DNA of 64,000 bases from Nannobrachium achirus (Eukaryota > Chordata > Actinopteri > Myctophiformes > Myctophidae), in assembly GCA_963921795.1 (NCBI GenBank), contig OY997653.1, positions 23,236,658-23,300,657 of the forward strand, read 5' to 3'. Shown in pieces: positions 45,527 through 57,326 of the stretch; the stretch's first letter is position 1, and every line of letters starts with the position of its first letter. Below the pieces are notes generated by a model. It was not told where the DNA came from, did not search any database, and saw nothing but the letters and a program-made list of their open reading frames with translations. Both the position numbers and the translations under genes were made by a program.

Positions 45527-45717
45527 TCCTCTCACATATGGAAAACATTAACGCTTATAACGTTTTTGAACGATTAAAACCTTTTTTGGGGGAAAAACTT
45601 TTGAAAAATAAAAAAATATATATATTTTTCGATTTTTCGACTCGTACTTTTTGAGTCGCGGTGAGCGTGAGTCGATCGACGCGTCGATTTCTGATTTTTT
45701 TTTTCACATCCCTAATT
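45379..45717. mobile_element. hAT-type relic with CA microsatellite
   Basis: The left end CAGTGTTTCTCAACC is a hAT-like terminus. A (CA)n run lies at 45467-45524 and paired CGACTCG-like segments near 45640-45690. The region 45026-45378 before it is GC-richer and non-coding. Confidence 0.4.
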
Positions 45718-45837
45718 GCCATGGCATTTTAGATAGATAGATACCTTTATTATCCCAAGGGGGAAATTTAGTGATTAATTTTGCTGAACACTGCTCCATG
45801 TTAGCATGTGACCACATTGGGGATGCATGGATGTTAA

Positions 45838-47996
45838 GTGGCTTTTGCTAATTCTAAAGCTGCAACCAATTTCCCCATGCACAGAACCAAGTGCACAGAA
45901 ATTACCAATGGTGTTCTGGCTCCATATTTTCTGAAGCGCTTGGTTGCAGATGTGGGTGACCAACGCTTCAGCCTCTTACTCGATGAGTCTACAGACATCA
46001 GCGTGTCAAAGTACCTTAGTGTGGTTATAAATAAAAACAGCATTGTATCAATGTTTTTTGGGCTTGTTGAGTTAGTGGCAGGGGATGCCATAGTTCTGGT
46101 CCAGAGTGTCAGCTGCACTGACACTCTGACAGACTGCTGGCTAAAAGACTAGACCAGGATTTCTTAGTCCCTACGACAGCTCAACTTCAGTCAAAATAAA
46201 CTAAACTGCTTCACTACTCATCAAACAAAGATAGTTTTGCGTTGTTGAAAGTCTATTCTCCGTGGTGGGAAACCTCCCAGCACCCCACCCACTCTGTAAA
46301 ATACATCTTTTTTTGTCATGAAATAAAACGCACCCACCTCGAGCCACCCAGCAGCCACCGCAGACACAACCTGGAAATAAGCGGAGGTCGAGTTGGATCG
46401 AGTTGGATGTGTTTTATTTCATGAAATAAATTATATATTTTACAGATTGGGTGGGGTGCTGAGAGGTTTCCCACCGTGGTGGAGAATAGACTTTCAACAA
46501 TGCAAAACTACCGTTGGTTTTGTGAGTAGTGAAGTAGTTTAGTTTATTTTGACTGAAGTTGAGCCGTCGTAGGGGCTAAGGAATCCTGGTCTAGTCTTTT
46601 AGCCAGCAGTCTGGACCAGAGCTAGGGATGCCCGAGCTGTTTTAGGCTTCCTTAGAAAATGTGAGCTGAAAAAGGAGAAACTCCTAGGCTTAGGAACAGA
46701 TAATGCCTCTGTGATGAAAGGGATAAACAATGGGGTCCACAAGGCGCTGAAGGAGTAGTGTGGGTTAAAGGAGCTTGCCCTCATCAGGTGTGTTTGTGTG
46801 TCACTCCCTGCAGCTGGCTGTTAGTCATGCCAGCAAGCACACGGTTCCGCGCTCTATTGAGTACTTCTTGCGGGAGACCTACAACTGGTTTTCAGCGTCT
46901 CCCAAATGCAGGGAGGCTTACAAGGCCATATACGAGACAATCAACTATGGCAATGAACCACTCCAGATCACTAAGGTGTGTGCCACACGCTGGCTGTCAA
47001 TTGAACCGACTGTCTCTTGCATTTTGGACCCGTGGGAGGAGTTCAAGTTGCATTGCATTTAGCATTACAAAATCAAGTGAGCATTGCTACATGGCTGAGG
47101 TTTTGCATACTATGTGTACAACGATCCTCAGAATGTACTTTACTTGACCTTTCTGAAGTCAGTACTTGGTGAGGTACAGCTGGCCATTAAGTCTTTTGAG
47201 GGCGAAAAAGCAGACCCAGTCAAGCTACTTGATTGCTTGATTTCCTTGGTCAAGTCTGTCAGCAGCAGGGTTCTAAATCCCCTGGCCCAGGTGGATGTTC
47301 TCAAAGAGCCCATAGATGGGTTCATCAGCCCCAAACCGGCAGTTGAGGTCCACTTGCCAGAAGAAGTGGAGAAAAATATAAGAACTAGATGTGTAGCCTA
47401 CGTCATCTCCCTGACCAAAGAGCTTCGTGAGAGGTTGCCAGACAGCCAGACAACATCAAAACACAGGGAATGCCAAGGTCCTGGGGTACTCGACATAGAT
47501 AGAATAATGGTGTATAATCCACCTATCAAAGTGGAATGAAGTGCAGGACACAGTGGGCTTTTGGAGTGAAGTGTGGCAGTTCAGGGATGCGGCTGGCATC
47601 AACCTGTTTAAGGAGCTTGCTATGGCTGCCGTGTCTGTTTTGTCCTTGCCACGCTCCAATGCTGAAATTGAAAGGGTTTTCAGCCAGATGAGTGTGGTCA
47701 AAACAAAACTCAGGAATCGGATGTCCTTGCAGACCTTAAACTCCATCTTATACATTCGATATGGCACTCTGAAGCTGTCTGGAGAGCACTGCTATCAGCA
47801 CAAGCTGCCTGACACTGTTTTGCGGCAGTTTGGCACATCAGCTGTTTACTCTTTTAAGTCAGCCCCTCGCGCATCCTGAGCATTAGCTGCATCTGAGGCT
47901 TCAGTGGACATGGATAATGTTGTAGTGGACCTGGATGCTGATGTAGTGGACCTGCTGGATGATAGTGAAGATGACATTGACCTGGATGATATGTGA
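45838..47996 (+). pseudogene. Broken hAT transposase (DNA transposon)
   Basis: Blocks in order: FSLLLDESTDISVSKYLSVV (first catalytic Asp region); after a foldback insertion, KLLGLGTDNASVMKG (second Asp region); HSLQLAVSHASK; CATRWLSIEP; and LPRSNAEIERVFSQM, the hAT C-terminal dimerisation motif, ending near 47879. A further acidic tail (DLDDSEDD-like) continues after a TGA to 47996. Frame changes and stops occur near 46758, 47060 and 47537, so no full protein can be made. It resembles the transposases related to vertebrate ZMYM/SCAND3-type genes. Confidence 0.85.
46106..46611. mobile_element. Foldback insertion in the hAT transposase
   Basis: Long inverted arms (left CAGACTGCTGGCTAAAAGAC, exact complement at the right) meet near 46330-46410. 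Flanks TGGTCCAGA (46097-46105) and TGGACCAGA (46612-46620) look like a 9-bp target duplication with one mismatch. The left arm has an extra palindromic 26-bp piece around AGTGTCAGCTGCACTGACAC. Confidence 0.75.
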
Positions 47997-48180
47997 ACCC
48001 ATGTAGATGTAACAAAAAAGAAAAGAAAAAAAGAGTACTCTTAATTGGTTATAATTGTACAAATTTGGATGTTTCAATACTGAAAGTTAACTGTATTTTT
48101 GCTGCAGATAAGCAGCAGTGAATGATTTTATTTCTTTAGGTATAGCTCCAGGGTGTCACTGATAAAGTTGAGTTGATTAA

Positions 48181-48775
48181 CCCATTTAGGCCTGAACACA
48201 TTATGACGCAATATTTTATGCTTTAAATATAAAAAAATAGCAGATATACAAGCTCACAGCGCGGCACCGAGTGCCGCGCTGCGAGCCTGTAGATCTGCTA
48301 TTTTTGAAAAATCGTGAAAATTAGAATTTTGACCCGATTCTATAAGTGTCTTTTGAATCCTTCTAAGATTTTTGGAAAAAACCTATGTTTCTATGTCAGC
48401 AATCTGGCCAGCCATCGTCAAAGAAAAGGTCGTTTTCACTTAACTGGAGCTCAGTTAGTCTGTTCTTGAGACACTACTATGTCAGTGGTTCTCAAACCTT
48501 TTCATGTGAAGGACCCCCAAAATGATATTTATTTGGCCACGGACCCCCATTTCAAAATATCTAGTTCCAGGGACCACCCAGAAGCAAAATTTGAGTTACA
48601 AACGTTTGCCTTAAAAAAAATACATAATATTCAAAGATTTGCACACATTTTCACGACTTTTTCAAAAATAGCAGATCTACAAGCTCGCAGCGCGGCACTC
48701 GGTGCCGCGCTGTGAGCTTGTATATCTGCTATTTTTCACAGGTTAAAGCATCCACAAATTTTAGGCCTAAATGGG
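48181..48775. mobile_element. piggyBac-like MITE, TTAA target
   Basis: The ends CCCATTTAGGCCT and AGGCCTAAATGGG lie directly inside TTAA at 48177-48180 and 48776-48779. Each side carries a hairpin AGCAGAT(A/C)TACAAGCTC...GCGCGGCAC. A hAT-type end (CAGTGGTTCTCAAACC) lies inside at 48483, so another element is nested. No transposase. Confidence 0.8.
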
Positions 48776-48879
48776 TTAATGTTCTGGCCTGGGTGCCGTG
48801 CTAACTGTCAAACCTGCCGAACAGGTCGAAGGGTAGAGACAAGAAAAGTGTGATCTACTGGCACCTACAAAAACCTACA

Positions 48880-49390
48880 AACGGCTACTATTCGAAACTT
48901 GTAATAAACTAGGACCATACCTACAGTACCTCCCCTTATCCCCTATCTCACTTTTATTACTTCTTTTTCCCTTATTTTATTTTGTATGATTGCTTTTTAT
49001 TTTCTCCCCCTATGTTACTGACAATTCCCTATGCAAATTACTGTGTTCTATCCGTCTGTCTTTCAGTGTTATATGAGATACATAAGTGGTTCCAGTGTAA
49101 ATAAGCCGAAAAGTTTACTAGGATCTCCTTTTGGTTGACTTTTTTACCTGTGATTTGTCATTGACTGTTTACTTTTTCCTTAGCCTTACATTGAGACTTC
49201 CGCATGTTGGGACGACGGTAGGACCGTTTTACCGACCATCCAGCCTGACTATAACAAAGTCTGTAAGACTCTCCTACCGTCGTCCCAACGTCAAATGCGA
49301 AAGTCTCGGTAGGAAAGTCTCAATGTAAGGCTACTTTTTCCTATGCAAACTGCTAATAAATTCTTCAATCAATCAATCAATCAATCAATG
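48880..49390 (+). mobile_element. LINE 3' tail with (TCAA)n
   Basis: TGTGTTCTATCCGTCTGTC, then TTCCTATGCAAACTGCTAATA and a TCAATCAATCAA tail match the tails at 12060-12475 and 63595-63700. It is interrupted by the MITE at 49181-49333. Confidence 0.5.
49181..49333. mobile_element. Short foldback MITE, 9-bp TSD
   Basis: Ends TAGCCTTACATTGAGACTT and exact inverted form, flanked by CTTTTTCCT at 49172-49180 and 49334-49342. The TAGCC/GGCTA tips and 9-bp duplication match the giant foldbacks at 33640 and 34290. Confidence 0.85.
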
Positions 49391-49615
49391 GCCCTCCATG
49401 TTGGGGGTTTGGGCTGTAACTGATGAACTGCACATGGACAAACAACAACAAAAAACAACAAAACAACAAAACAAAAAAATAAGTAAAATGTTAACCGCAA
49501 TTATTTGAGTGACAATTAATCGTATAAAATGGCATCATGATAGCCCTATGTGTGTGCACCAGAGCTGGGGTAACACTGCATGAAAGTAATAGTCTCATTG
49601 TATCTTTTTTCTTAG

Positions 49616-49727
49616 ACTCCCTGCACGTCCCTTTGCCTAAAGAGGAGGTTTCCCCTCAACAGCAGGATAGGAGCCCCAGTCTGGTCCAGGAGGAGCCGCA
49701 ACCTCCAGAGATTGAAGAGTCTGGTGG
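49616..49727 (+). CDS. Zinc-finger gene exon 2, copy d (short)
   Basis: After TTTTTTCTTAG the frame reads DSLHVPLPKEEVSPQQQ, then PQPPEIEESGG. It lacks the EEQEELLQDPKK part found in the other copies (112 against 148 nt, in frame). The donor GTAACA at 49728 is phase 2. Between exon 1 (33337) and the in-frame fossil acceptor of gene 3 at 52023 it would give a 630-codon transcript. Without such an acceptor the exon cannot be used and may be a relic. Confidence 0.5.
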
Positions 49728-49891
49728 GTAACACACATCCTTTAATGTTTAAAGTCTTTAATGCTAAGCCAATGTGCAAAAAGCAGGATCATGATGAAAA
49801 GAAGGGGGCTCACAACTTACTTATAATGCTCCCGTTGTATTCACTGCGCCAAACAATATAACTAATGTCTTTCTTCAGGCAGCCTAGAATC

Positions 49892-50950
49892 TAGGGCTGA
49901 CCTTCGAATACTTTTTTCATAATCGAAGCTCCTTCGAAGCTTTCTTTCGAACTTCGAAGCTTCGATGACGGCGACGGGGGGGGGGGGGGGGTTTCCTCGT
50001 AATAAAGCTCCTTATTTTCATTAAATAGTACGACAATACAACGAGGAAGAAGATACGAATGTTTTCTATATTAAAGAAAAGTGTTTTTGCAGTACAGTAG
50101 GATTGACATAATCACATCACGTCTGTAAATGTAACACACCGTGGCTGCAACAACAGCAAACAGCAGCAGCGCGACTCAAGAGCCCTATATAACAAACAGA
50201 TTAACTCCCAAGTCCCAAGGTGTACTGTACACGCAAATGTAATAGTATATTTTATAGTAAATAATTGCACTGCAGTGTGTCTGATGTAACGTTCCACTCA
50301 TCAGCCGAAAGCTGACGGTCAGGCTCAGACAACGTACTCTATGCGGGCGCGACTAGTGAGCTTGCAGATCCGATATAAACTTGTAATCATCAACACCACG
50401 ACAATGTAACCCTAGCAAGTTGTTTTTAAGCTCTTTTGTCCTCTTTAAAACGGGATCGACGCTGACGGGGTCCGATTTGTAAAATCCAATTGTAGCTGTT
50501 TGTTTCCTTGCGTTGAGTTGTGTGTCTGTCAGCGTGTGGAAGTGTGCATGGATGTTACACCGACAATGGGTGGCAAACGAAATGTGTGACTGCATCGCAT
50601 AGTTGCATTGGGTGATGATGTTACTCAGACATTGGTGTTACACATTTCGGTGCCCAACGGATGTCGGTGTATATGTGACAGCGCGCTGTCTTTTCTTTTT
50701 TTTCTTCAGCGTCGACCATTCGGATGGCTTCATGCATGCTATTGTTGTTGATGGCTTGTTATTGTTAACACGTGTGTGAGAAGGGGCTGACGCTATCATG
50801 CTAGAGTGGAGCGAGGCGCATGCAAGCTAAGGCACGCGGCCCCCCCAAAGGACAAACGGCCGCGGCCGATTATTCGAATTTATTTTTCAAATTCGAATAC
50901 CGTGCCTTCGAACGAAGCTTCGAATATTCGAATTTTTTGGGTCAGCCCTA
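49892..50950. mobile_element. hAT MITE, 1059 bp, 8-bp TSD
   Basis: Ends TAGGGCTGACCTTCGAAT and inverted GGGTCAGCCCTA, flanked by CTAGAATC at 49884-49891 and 50951-50958. The empty site is the paralogous intron (GCAGCCTAGAATCATTGC at about 1727). Internal TTCGAA-rich segments are inverted. CpG-rich middle; no transposase. Confidence 0.88.
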
Positions 50951-51251
50951 CTAGAATCGTTGCTGCCATTAACAAGTGTCTATGATAAGTGACGATTGGC
51001 TCATGGTTTGGAAATGGAGAATTTATTTACAGCTTAATTTTCGAACTACCAAAAATATAAAATAGGAAACAAAGGCACAAACATCAATTAAAATGCAATT
51101 ATAGTAGCTGTTATTTTTTTAGCCAGTCTGCAGACTCTGTCCCGCACCTGAGAACTAAAGGGGATGTGTGTGCACCAGAACTGAGGGAACACTGCATGAA
51201 AGTAATGTAAACCTTTTTTATATATATAATCGCTTTGGATCTTTTTCTTAG

Positions 51252-53545
51252 ACTTCCTGCAGGAGAGGAGCTCCAGCCTGGTCAAGGAAGAACGACAACC
51301 TCCAGAGATTGAAGAAGAACAGGAAGAACTACTCCAAAGACCAAAAGAGTCTGGTGGGTCAACGTTGACATTACTATCAGTGAAAGGTGACGATGATGAT
51401 GAAAACAGAGAGACTGAGCCTGTAGCCAGCACCTCAACTGAACACATGAAAACACAAGCTTATGTAGAAGACTGTGGAACAACACAACCAACTAGTGATG
51501 ACCAGCTCCTCTCTTCACACTGTTCTGAATCGGACAATGAAGACAGTGATGAGGTAGAGGAGACTAGCAAACTGTCCCACGGACTGAAATCATCGAAACA
51601 AAGTCACAAATGGAAGAAAAGCTTCAGTTGTAGTGTATGTGGCAAAAGGTTTTTTCAAAAAGGAACGCTGAAGATACACTCATTGATTCACACAGGCGAA
51701 AAGCACTTTACTTGTAGAGTTTGTGGTAAAACGTTTAGTACAGGGGGAAATCTGAAGAAACACTCAATGATTCACACAGGGGAAAGGCCCTTTGTTTGTG
51801 CCATTTGTGGCAAAGGCTGTGTTGAGAGTGCTGATCTAAAAAAACACATGAGATCTCATACAGGCGAAAAGCCCTTTTCGTGTACAGTTTGTGGTGAAGG
51901 CTTTACTACCTCAAGTAATCTAAAACAACACGTGAGTACTCATACAGGCGAAAAGAGCTGTTGTTGTGAAATTTGCGGTAAAACCTTTACTGCAGTGCGT
52001 GGTCTAAAAGAACACACTTGTAGGTCAACGTTGACATTACTATCAGTGAAAGATGAAGTTGAGGATGAAAACAGAGAGACTGAGCCTGTAGCCAGCACCT
52101 CAATTGAAGACATGAAAACACAAGCTTATATAGAGTACCATGGAACATCACAACCAACTAGTAATGACCAGCTCCTCTCTTCACACTGTTCTGAATCGGA
52201 CAATGAAGACAGTGATGAGGTGATGGCGACTGGGGAAGATCAGTCCCACAGCCTGAAATCATCAAAACAAAGTCACAGAGGGAAGAAAAGTTTTAGTTGT
52301 ACTGTGTGTGGAAAAATGTTTTCTCAAAAAGGAGTGCTGAAGAGACACACATTGATTCACACAGGGGAAAAGCCCTTTTCTTGTACATTTTGTGGTAAAA
52401 TGTTTAATGAAAAGGGAAATCTGAAAAAACACACACTTATTCACACAGGGGAAAGGCCCTTTGTTTGTGCCATTTGTGGTAAACGCTGTGTTGAGAGTGC
52501 TGATCTAAAAAAACACATGCGGACTCATACAGGCGAAAAGCCCTTTTCTTGTACAGTTTGTGGCGAAGGCTTTTCTACCTCAAGTAATCTAAAACAACAC
52601 GTGAGGTCTCATACAGGTGAAAAGTCCTATTCCTGTACGGTATGTGGCAAAGGCTATAATAAATCACTTGATTTTAAAATTCATATGAGGACTCATACAG
52701 GAGAAAAGCCCTTTAGTTGTGCAACTTGCGGTGAAAGCTTTGCTGCAATGCATAGTCTAAAAAAACACGAGAGTACTCACACAGGCGAAAAGCCCCTTTC
52801 TTGTACAGTATGTGGTAAAGGCTTTTTTAAAAAGGCAGATCTAACCAAACACACAAGGAGTCATACAGGTGAAAAGCCTTTTTCTTGTACAGTTTGTGGT
52901 AAAATGTTTGGTCAAAGGGGAAATCTGAAGAAACACACAATGATTCACACGGGGGAAAAGCCCTATGTTTGTGCATTTTGTGGTAAAGGCTGTGTTGAGA
53001 GTGCCGATCTAAAAAAACACATGAGGTGTCATACAGGTGAAAAGCCCTTTTCTTGTACAGTTTGTGGCGAAGGCTTTACTACCTCGGGTAATCTAAAACA
53101 ACACGAGAGGTCTCATACAGGCGAAAAGAGCTTTTGTTGTGAAATGTGCGGTAAAACCTTTACTGCAGTGCGTGGTCTAAAACTACACATGACGGCTCAT
53201 ACAGGGGAAAAGCCCTTTTCTTGTACAGTTTGTGGTGAAGGCTTTTCTACCACAAGTATTCTAAAACGACACATGAGGTCTCATACTGGCGAAAAGAGCT
53301 TTTCGTGTACGCTATGTGGCAAAAGCTATGTTAACGCACGTGATTTGAAAATACACGCAAGGACTCATACAGGCGAAAAGCCCTTTAGTTGTGCAATTTG
53401 CGGTAAAAGCTTTGCTGCAACGCGTAGTCTAAAAAAACACGAAAGGACTCATACAGGCGAAAAGCCCTTTTCTTGTTTAGTATGTGGTAAAGGCTTTGCT
53501 GATAAAAGACCTCTAAAAACACACATGAAGATTCATACAGGTTAA
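51252..53545 (+). CDS. Poly-C2H2 zinc-finger protein, gene 3 (main exon)
   Basis: The acceptor ends at 51251. The frame enters in phase 1 as DFLQERSSSLV: a 39-nt in-frame deletion has removed the HVPLCEEEVSPEQ part present in genes 1 and 2. The acidic region leads to fingers 1-5 (finger 5 truncated), a second acidic linker (52024-52285), then fingers 6-20, ending HMKIHTG and TAA 53543-53545 (763 codons in this exon). Helix residues differ among fingers, for example VESADLKKH, NKSLDFKIH, KKADLTKH, so several DNA contacts are possible. The last fingers match those of gene 1. Probably a nuclear DNA-binding repressor; no effector domain is visible. Confidence 0.9.
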
Positions 53546-53640
53546 AAGCCCCTTGTACAGTTTGTGTAAGGCTTTGCTGAAATAGCGAGACTAAATCGAC
53601 ACACGAGGACCCATACAGGGTGGAGCCTTTTAGTGGAAGT
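53546..53640 (+). pseudogene. Relic finger beyond the stop codon
   Basis: Reading on in frame past TAA gives KPLVQFV, a second stop, then GFAEIARLNRHTRTHTG, the end of a C2H2 finger. The stop occupies the Glu codon of the TGEKP linker (GAA to TAA), so the ancestral protein had at least one more finger. Gene 1 has the same stop and a more decayed relic. Confidence 0.75.
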
Positions 53641-53716
53641 TGGTCACTCAGACATAGACTATGACAAGTATACTAAAGCAGTGGAATCACATAATCTGAA
53701 AAAATCTACTTGACTG

Positions 53717-53722
53717 AATAAA
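53717..53722 (+). terminator. Poly(A) signal, gene 3
   Basis: AATAAA about 170 nt after the stop in TGACTGAATAAAAGAAACAC. The equivalent position in gene 1 has lost the motif. Confidence 0.55.
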
Positions 53723-54389
53723 AGAAACACTTATAGTTGCTTGTGTTTGTATTTTTGTTTTAATTATATATGTTTGATCTAATTCATTATGGAATTGTAT
53801 TATCTACTATTAAAGGGACACCATGAATTTTCATTTTTCCAATTTGTATGTCCCACCAGCACGTTCAATCCTCACAAAGTCCTATTTCTGACCTTTGTGT
53901 CTTTCTCAGTTTATGGGCAGATCTATGTAAGTAGGTCTCCGAAAGGGCTGTCTGATTTTAGGTCCGATTGTGACATCACCCCAGTGGGGTTGGGGAGGGG
54001 GTGGGTAGGCCTGAAAAGGAGGCATGAGGTGCTGGGAGAGGGTTGGGGAAGGGTGGGCAGGCCTGCCGAGCAGGGGGGGGGGAGGATAGTGGGGCCAAAA
54101 CTGTCTCAATAGCGCAGTCCTCCCAGCACTCAGGACAAGGTGGATCTGCAGCTGAAAATGCTCTGGAAGCCAGGCAGAAGTGACCAAAAATTTTTTTTGA
54201 AAAACGTTTTTTTTGGGACACAATGTTATATAAATTATTGTTAAATGCATGTGTAGAACCTTTAATTTACGGGATGTCTGTCTACATGCTGACATCACTG
54301 ATACTAAAACCGTGTCGCCACCATGGTAACAGCCGCATGCTGAAACAATGCCCGAATTTGGAGGTGAGTAACAGCCGCATGCTGAAACA
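53723..54389. other. Non-coding flank of gene 3
   Basis: A GTGGG-rich stretch lies at 53985-54090. CATGGTAACAGCCGCATGC is repeated at about 54320 and 54370. No gene. Confidence 0.4.
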
Positions 54390-54746
54390 ATATTGGTAGT
54401 CTCAGATATTCCGATTTTCATTTCGTCCACCATATTATAAGAGACATGTCTTAAATTGTAGCATAAGCCTCATAAACAACAACTGATGAGATGGGACATG
54501 TCACTATTGGAGGCCAGGAATCTGGGCCCTTTAGGCATCTTTCCTCTGGTTCTTTTTTAACATTTGCCTCATATGTGTGACATTGCTGATTCGTGAGAAG
54601 ACGAATTTAAGGACAGTGGGGTTACTGTGGTGTGGACATAATAATATATTAATTGGAATCTTTACATCCAATTAAAGGATTAATAATATATTAATTGGAA
54701 TCTTTACATCCAATTAAAGGATTAAAGTGGTCACAGATAACATCAA

Positions 54747-55966
54747 CAGTGGTGGAAGAAGTACTAAAATGTTATACTGAAGTAAAAATATCAATACTGT
54801 AATATAGAAATACTCTATATTCTAAAGTAAAAGTCCAGAATTCAAAATGTACTTGAGTAAAAGTACAAAGGTATTGGCGATACTTTGAGGAAAATAAAAT
54901 ATGTTCCCATGCATAGGAACCAAGGTAGAAGTCCGGTCCTGACACTCCGCTGCCTCTAGATGTCGCTGTACTATAGTAGCTACTTCCCCTTACCACTTTC
55001 AGTGAGTGAGGTCTCTCGAGAAAATGGGTGTGAACGACGAAAACAACACGCCTTCATCTTTTAAAGCCTTTAACGCAATAGTATTGTATCGCAAAGATTT
55101 GCAATATGTTGTGATACTATTGCATCGTGACCCAAGTAGGGCTGCGCAATTAATCGTTTTTAAACCGAAATTGCGATTTGAAACCACGGCAATTAGCAAA
55201 TCACAAAGGTGCATAATAATTGCAAAAGTGATTTCTGTGTGACGATGGCTCCCCTCCTCTGTCCCCTGCACACATGTGAAACTTATGGTGTGTCTTAGGG
55301 TGAATTTTTTTGCCTTGATGAAAGCAAGGCAGCGACATACGGTACGTTCTTCCTTGACATTAATGAGAGGCAGACAATACCATTACTGAGATCTTTCTGA
55401 ATATAAAAACGTTTATTGCTAATAAGCAAAATACAAGGGAATCTTTTGAAACTATAACTGAACTGAATCAAACAATTTGCATATAATCAATTTCTTTTTA
55501 AACGTATTACTCAATAAATATTCAACGGAAGCTTTGGAAGCTTGGTAGTGAAGTGATTTTAATTGGTTAAAATAATTTATTATATCAACCTTTTAACCAA
55601 AAAACTATCACTTATCTGACCTTAAAATAAATATATAAATATTGCGAATAAAATCGCAATCACAATATTAGTCCGAAAAATCGCAATTAGATATTTTCCC
55701 AAAATCGTGCAGCCCTAGACCCAAGTATCGTGATACGTATTCCATCGCGAGATTCTTGCCAATAACCACCCCTACAATGTATGTTTCATAATATTATAAT
55801 TTATATCTGCAAAGTAACCAAAGTTATCAAATAATTGTAGTGGCGTAAAAGTACTAAAAGTATTTGGATCCGAGATGTAGTGGAGTAGAAGTAAAAGTAT
55901 TGGAAGTAAAGTAAAGTACAAATACCTCAGTACCTAGTTAATCTACTTAGTTACTTTACACCTCTG
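54747..55966. mobile_element. hAT-like MITE (CAGTGGTGGAAGAAGTA), copy B, with nested insertions
   Basis: Same ends as 28859-29281, flanked by AACATCAA and ATCATCAA. A second MITE fills about 54980-55785 (inverted GCAATA / TATCGTGATAC-type segments), and a third element (55137-55717) is inside that. Confidence 0.65.
55137..55717. mobile_element. hAT MITE, 581 bp, 8-bp TSD
   Basis: Ends TAGGGCTGCGCAATTAATCG and inverted TCGTGCAGCCCTA, flanked by GACCCAAG at 55129-55136 and 55718-55725. Copy A of the duplicated block lacks it. Confidence 0.88.
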
Positions 55967-55996
55967 ATCATCAAGCTACAGTATGCAGAATGAATT

Positions 55997-56221
55997 GTGG
56001 TCTACAGACTAGAGGCACTGCCAGCTGGTTGGCTGGGTCTGTCTGTGAACAATGCAAAGACTGAAGTAGTATGTAAGTGGACATTTTATCTAATCAACCT
56101 TCACCATCTCCAACAGACCACTTCAATAGTGAAATCTGTCAAATACCTCAGCGCTCCATCTGGCAGGAGTTCTGCCAACAAGGAGTGCATTAGCTCGAAC
56201 GAGGACTTATGTAAACCTTAG
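55997..56221 (+). pseudogene. Non-LTR reverse transcriptase fragment, copy B
   Basis: The frame reads GLSVNNAKTEVVCKW and later VKYLSAPSGRSSANKE, like the end of a LINE RT domain. The orthologous piece is at 29310-29535. Confidence 0.5.
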
Positions 56222-56746
56222 ACTCTCAGAGACATGACTAAAGCAATAATTTTGGCTTCAGGGCATTTTATTTTAATTTTATGATTATTCCTCTAAGCCA
56301 TTAGATGTGGGGCGAGAACATAATCAATGGCTAATGTAAGAACTGGAACTTGCAACACAACAACTACTGGTTATATTAATGGCTATGAAGTTAATAAGCA
56401 AAGATTTGTGTTGTATAACTGCTTACTGACAGAACTGTGTGTGTAATCAAACGTAAAAGGTTTCGAAATAAATGCTTGAGTAATAATTTTGTGCAGGACA
56501 ATGAGGACATATCCTTGAATGTTGCACTTTTTTAAATAAAAAAACAAGAAATAAAAACTTTTTGAGTGATGTTATCCGGGTTGTAAGGCTGCACAACAGA
56601 TAAGTGAAGCTTTTGATCGTGTGTGGGGTTGGCCTAACAGGGAATTATTAAATTATTATGGGAATCAGAAGTAGAGGTCAGCTCCATATATGGAGATCTA
56701 AGTGATGAACCTTCACTGTTGTCATGCTTCACGTGACATCACAATA

Positions 56747-57029
56747 TCTATACTATAATTTTGCGAATGTCTGTCTGAGTGTCTGTCTGAAACAGCGTTT
56801 CTCCTCAGTGGCTGGAGCAATTGATCTGAAATCGCATCACTGGGGGGGCTGGGGGGGTAGCCATTAAACGAAACGGGTATTTCTTACATTGATGCTCCTA
56901 TATATTATCATGCAAGCACCAGTTAAAGTTACTTTCCATCCCTCATATACTGTATGCACAGTGCACATCCCATAACCCACACACTGCACATCATTTTGGA
57001 GCTCATATCTTTGAACGGGTAAGAGCTAG
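56747..57029 (+). mobile_element. Short Helitron candidate in copy B
   Basis: TCTATACTATAATTTTGCGA follows an A at 56746. The right end is GAGCTAG followed by T at 57030. The 5' 100 bp match the reverse-orientation Helitron at 684-832. A clear 3' hairpin is not seen, so the right boundary is uncertain. Confidence 0.45.
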
Positions 57030-57326
57030 TGTAATATAAATGGTAAGACGGAATTCAGTTCCCAGCGGATTCCTCGTGACTCAGTGCAACCACACTTGCA
57101 CAAGGTGCAAATTCTGGGAAATTGCTCCTGTCTTGTTAGTGTGGTTGTCTATAGGGCAACACACTATTGTTATCGTTTCGAGTTTATGGAGGAACTTTTA
57201 GCCAATGAGGAAGCAGCATTCTCATGACATCACCTACGTATATGCAGCTTCCACATTGGCTAAAAGGAGTTTTTACTGCTTCTTCATTGGTTAAAAGTTC
57301 CTCCACAAACTTCTAAACATCACCTA

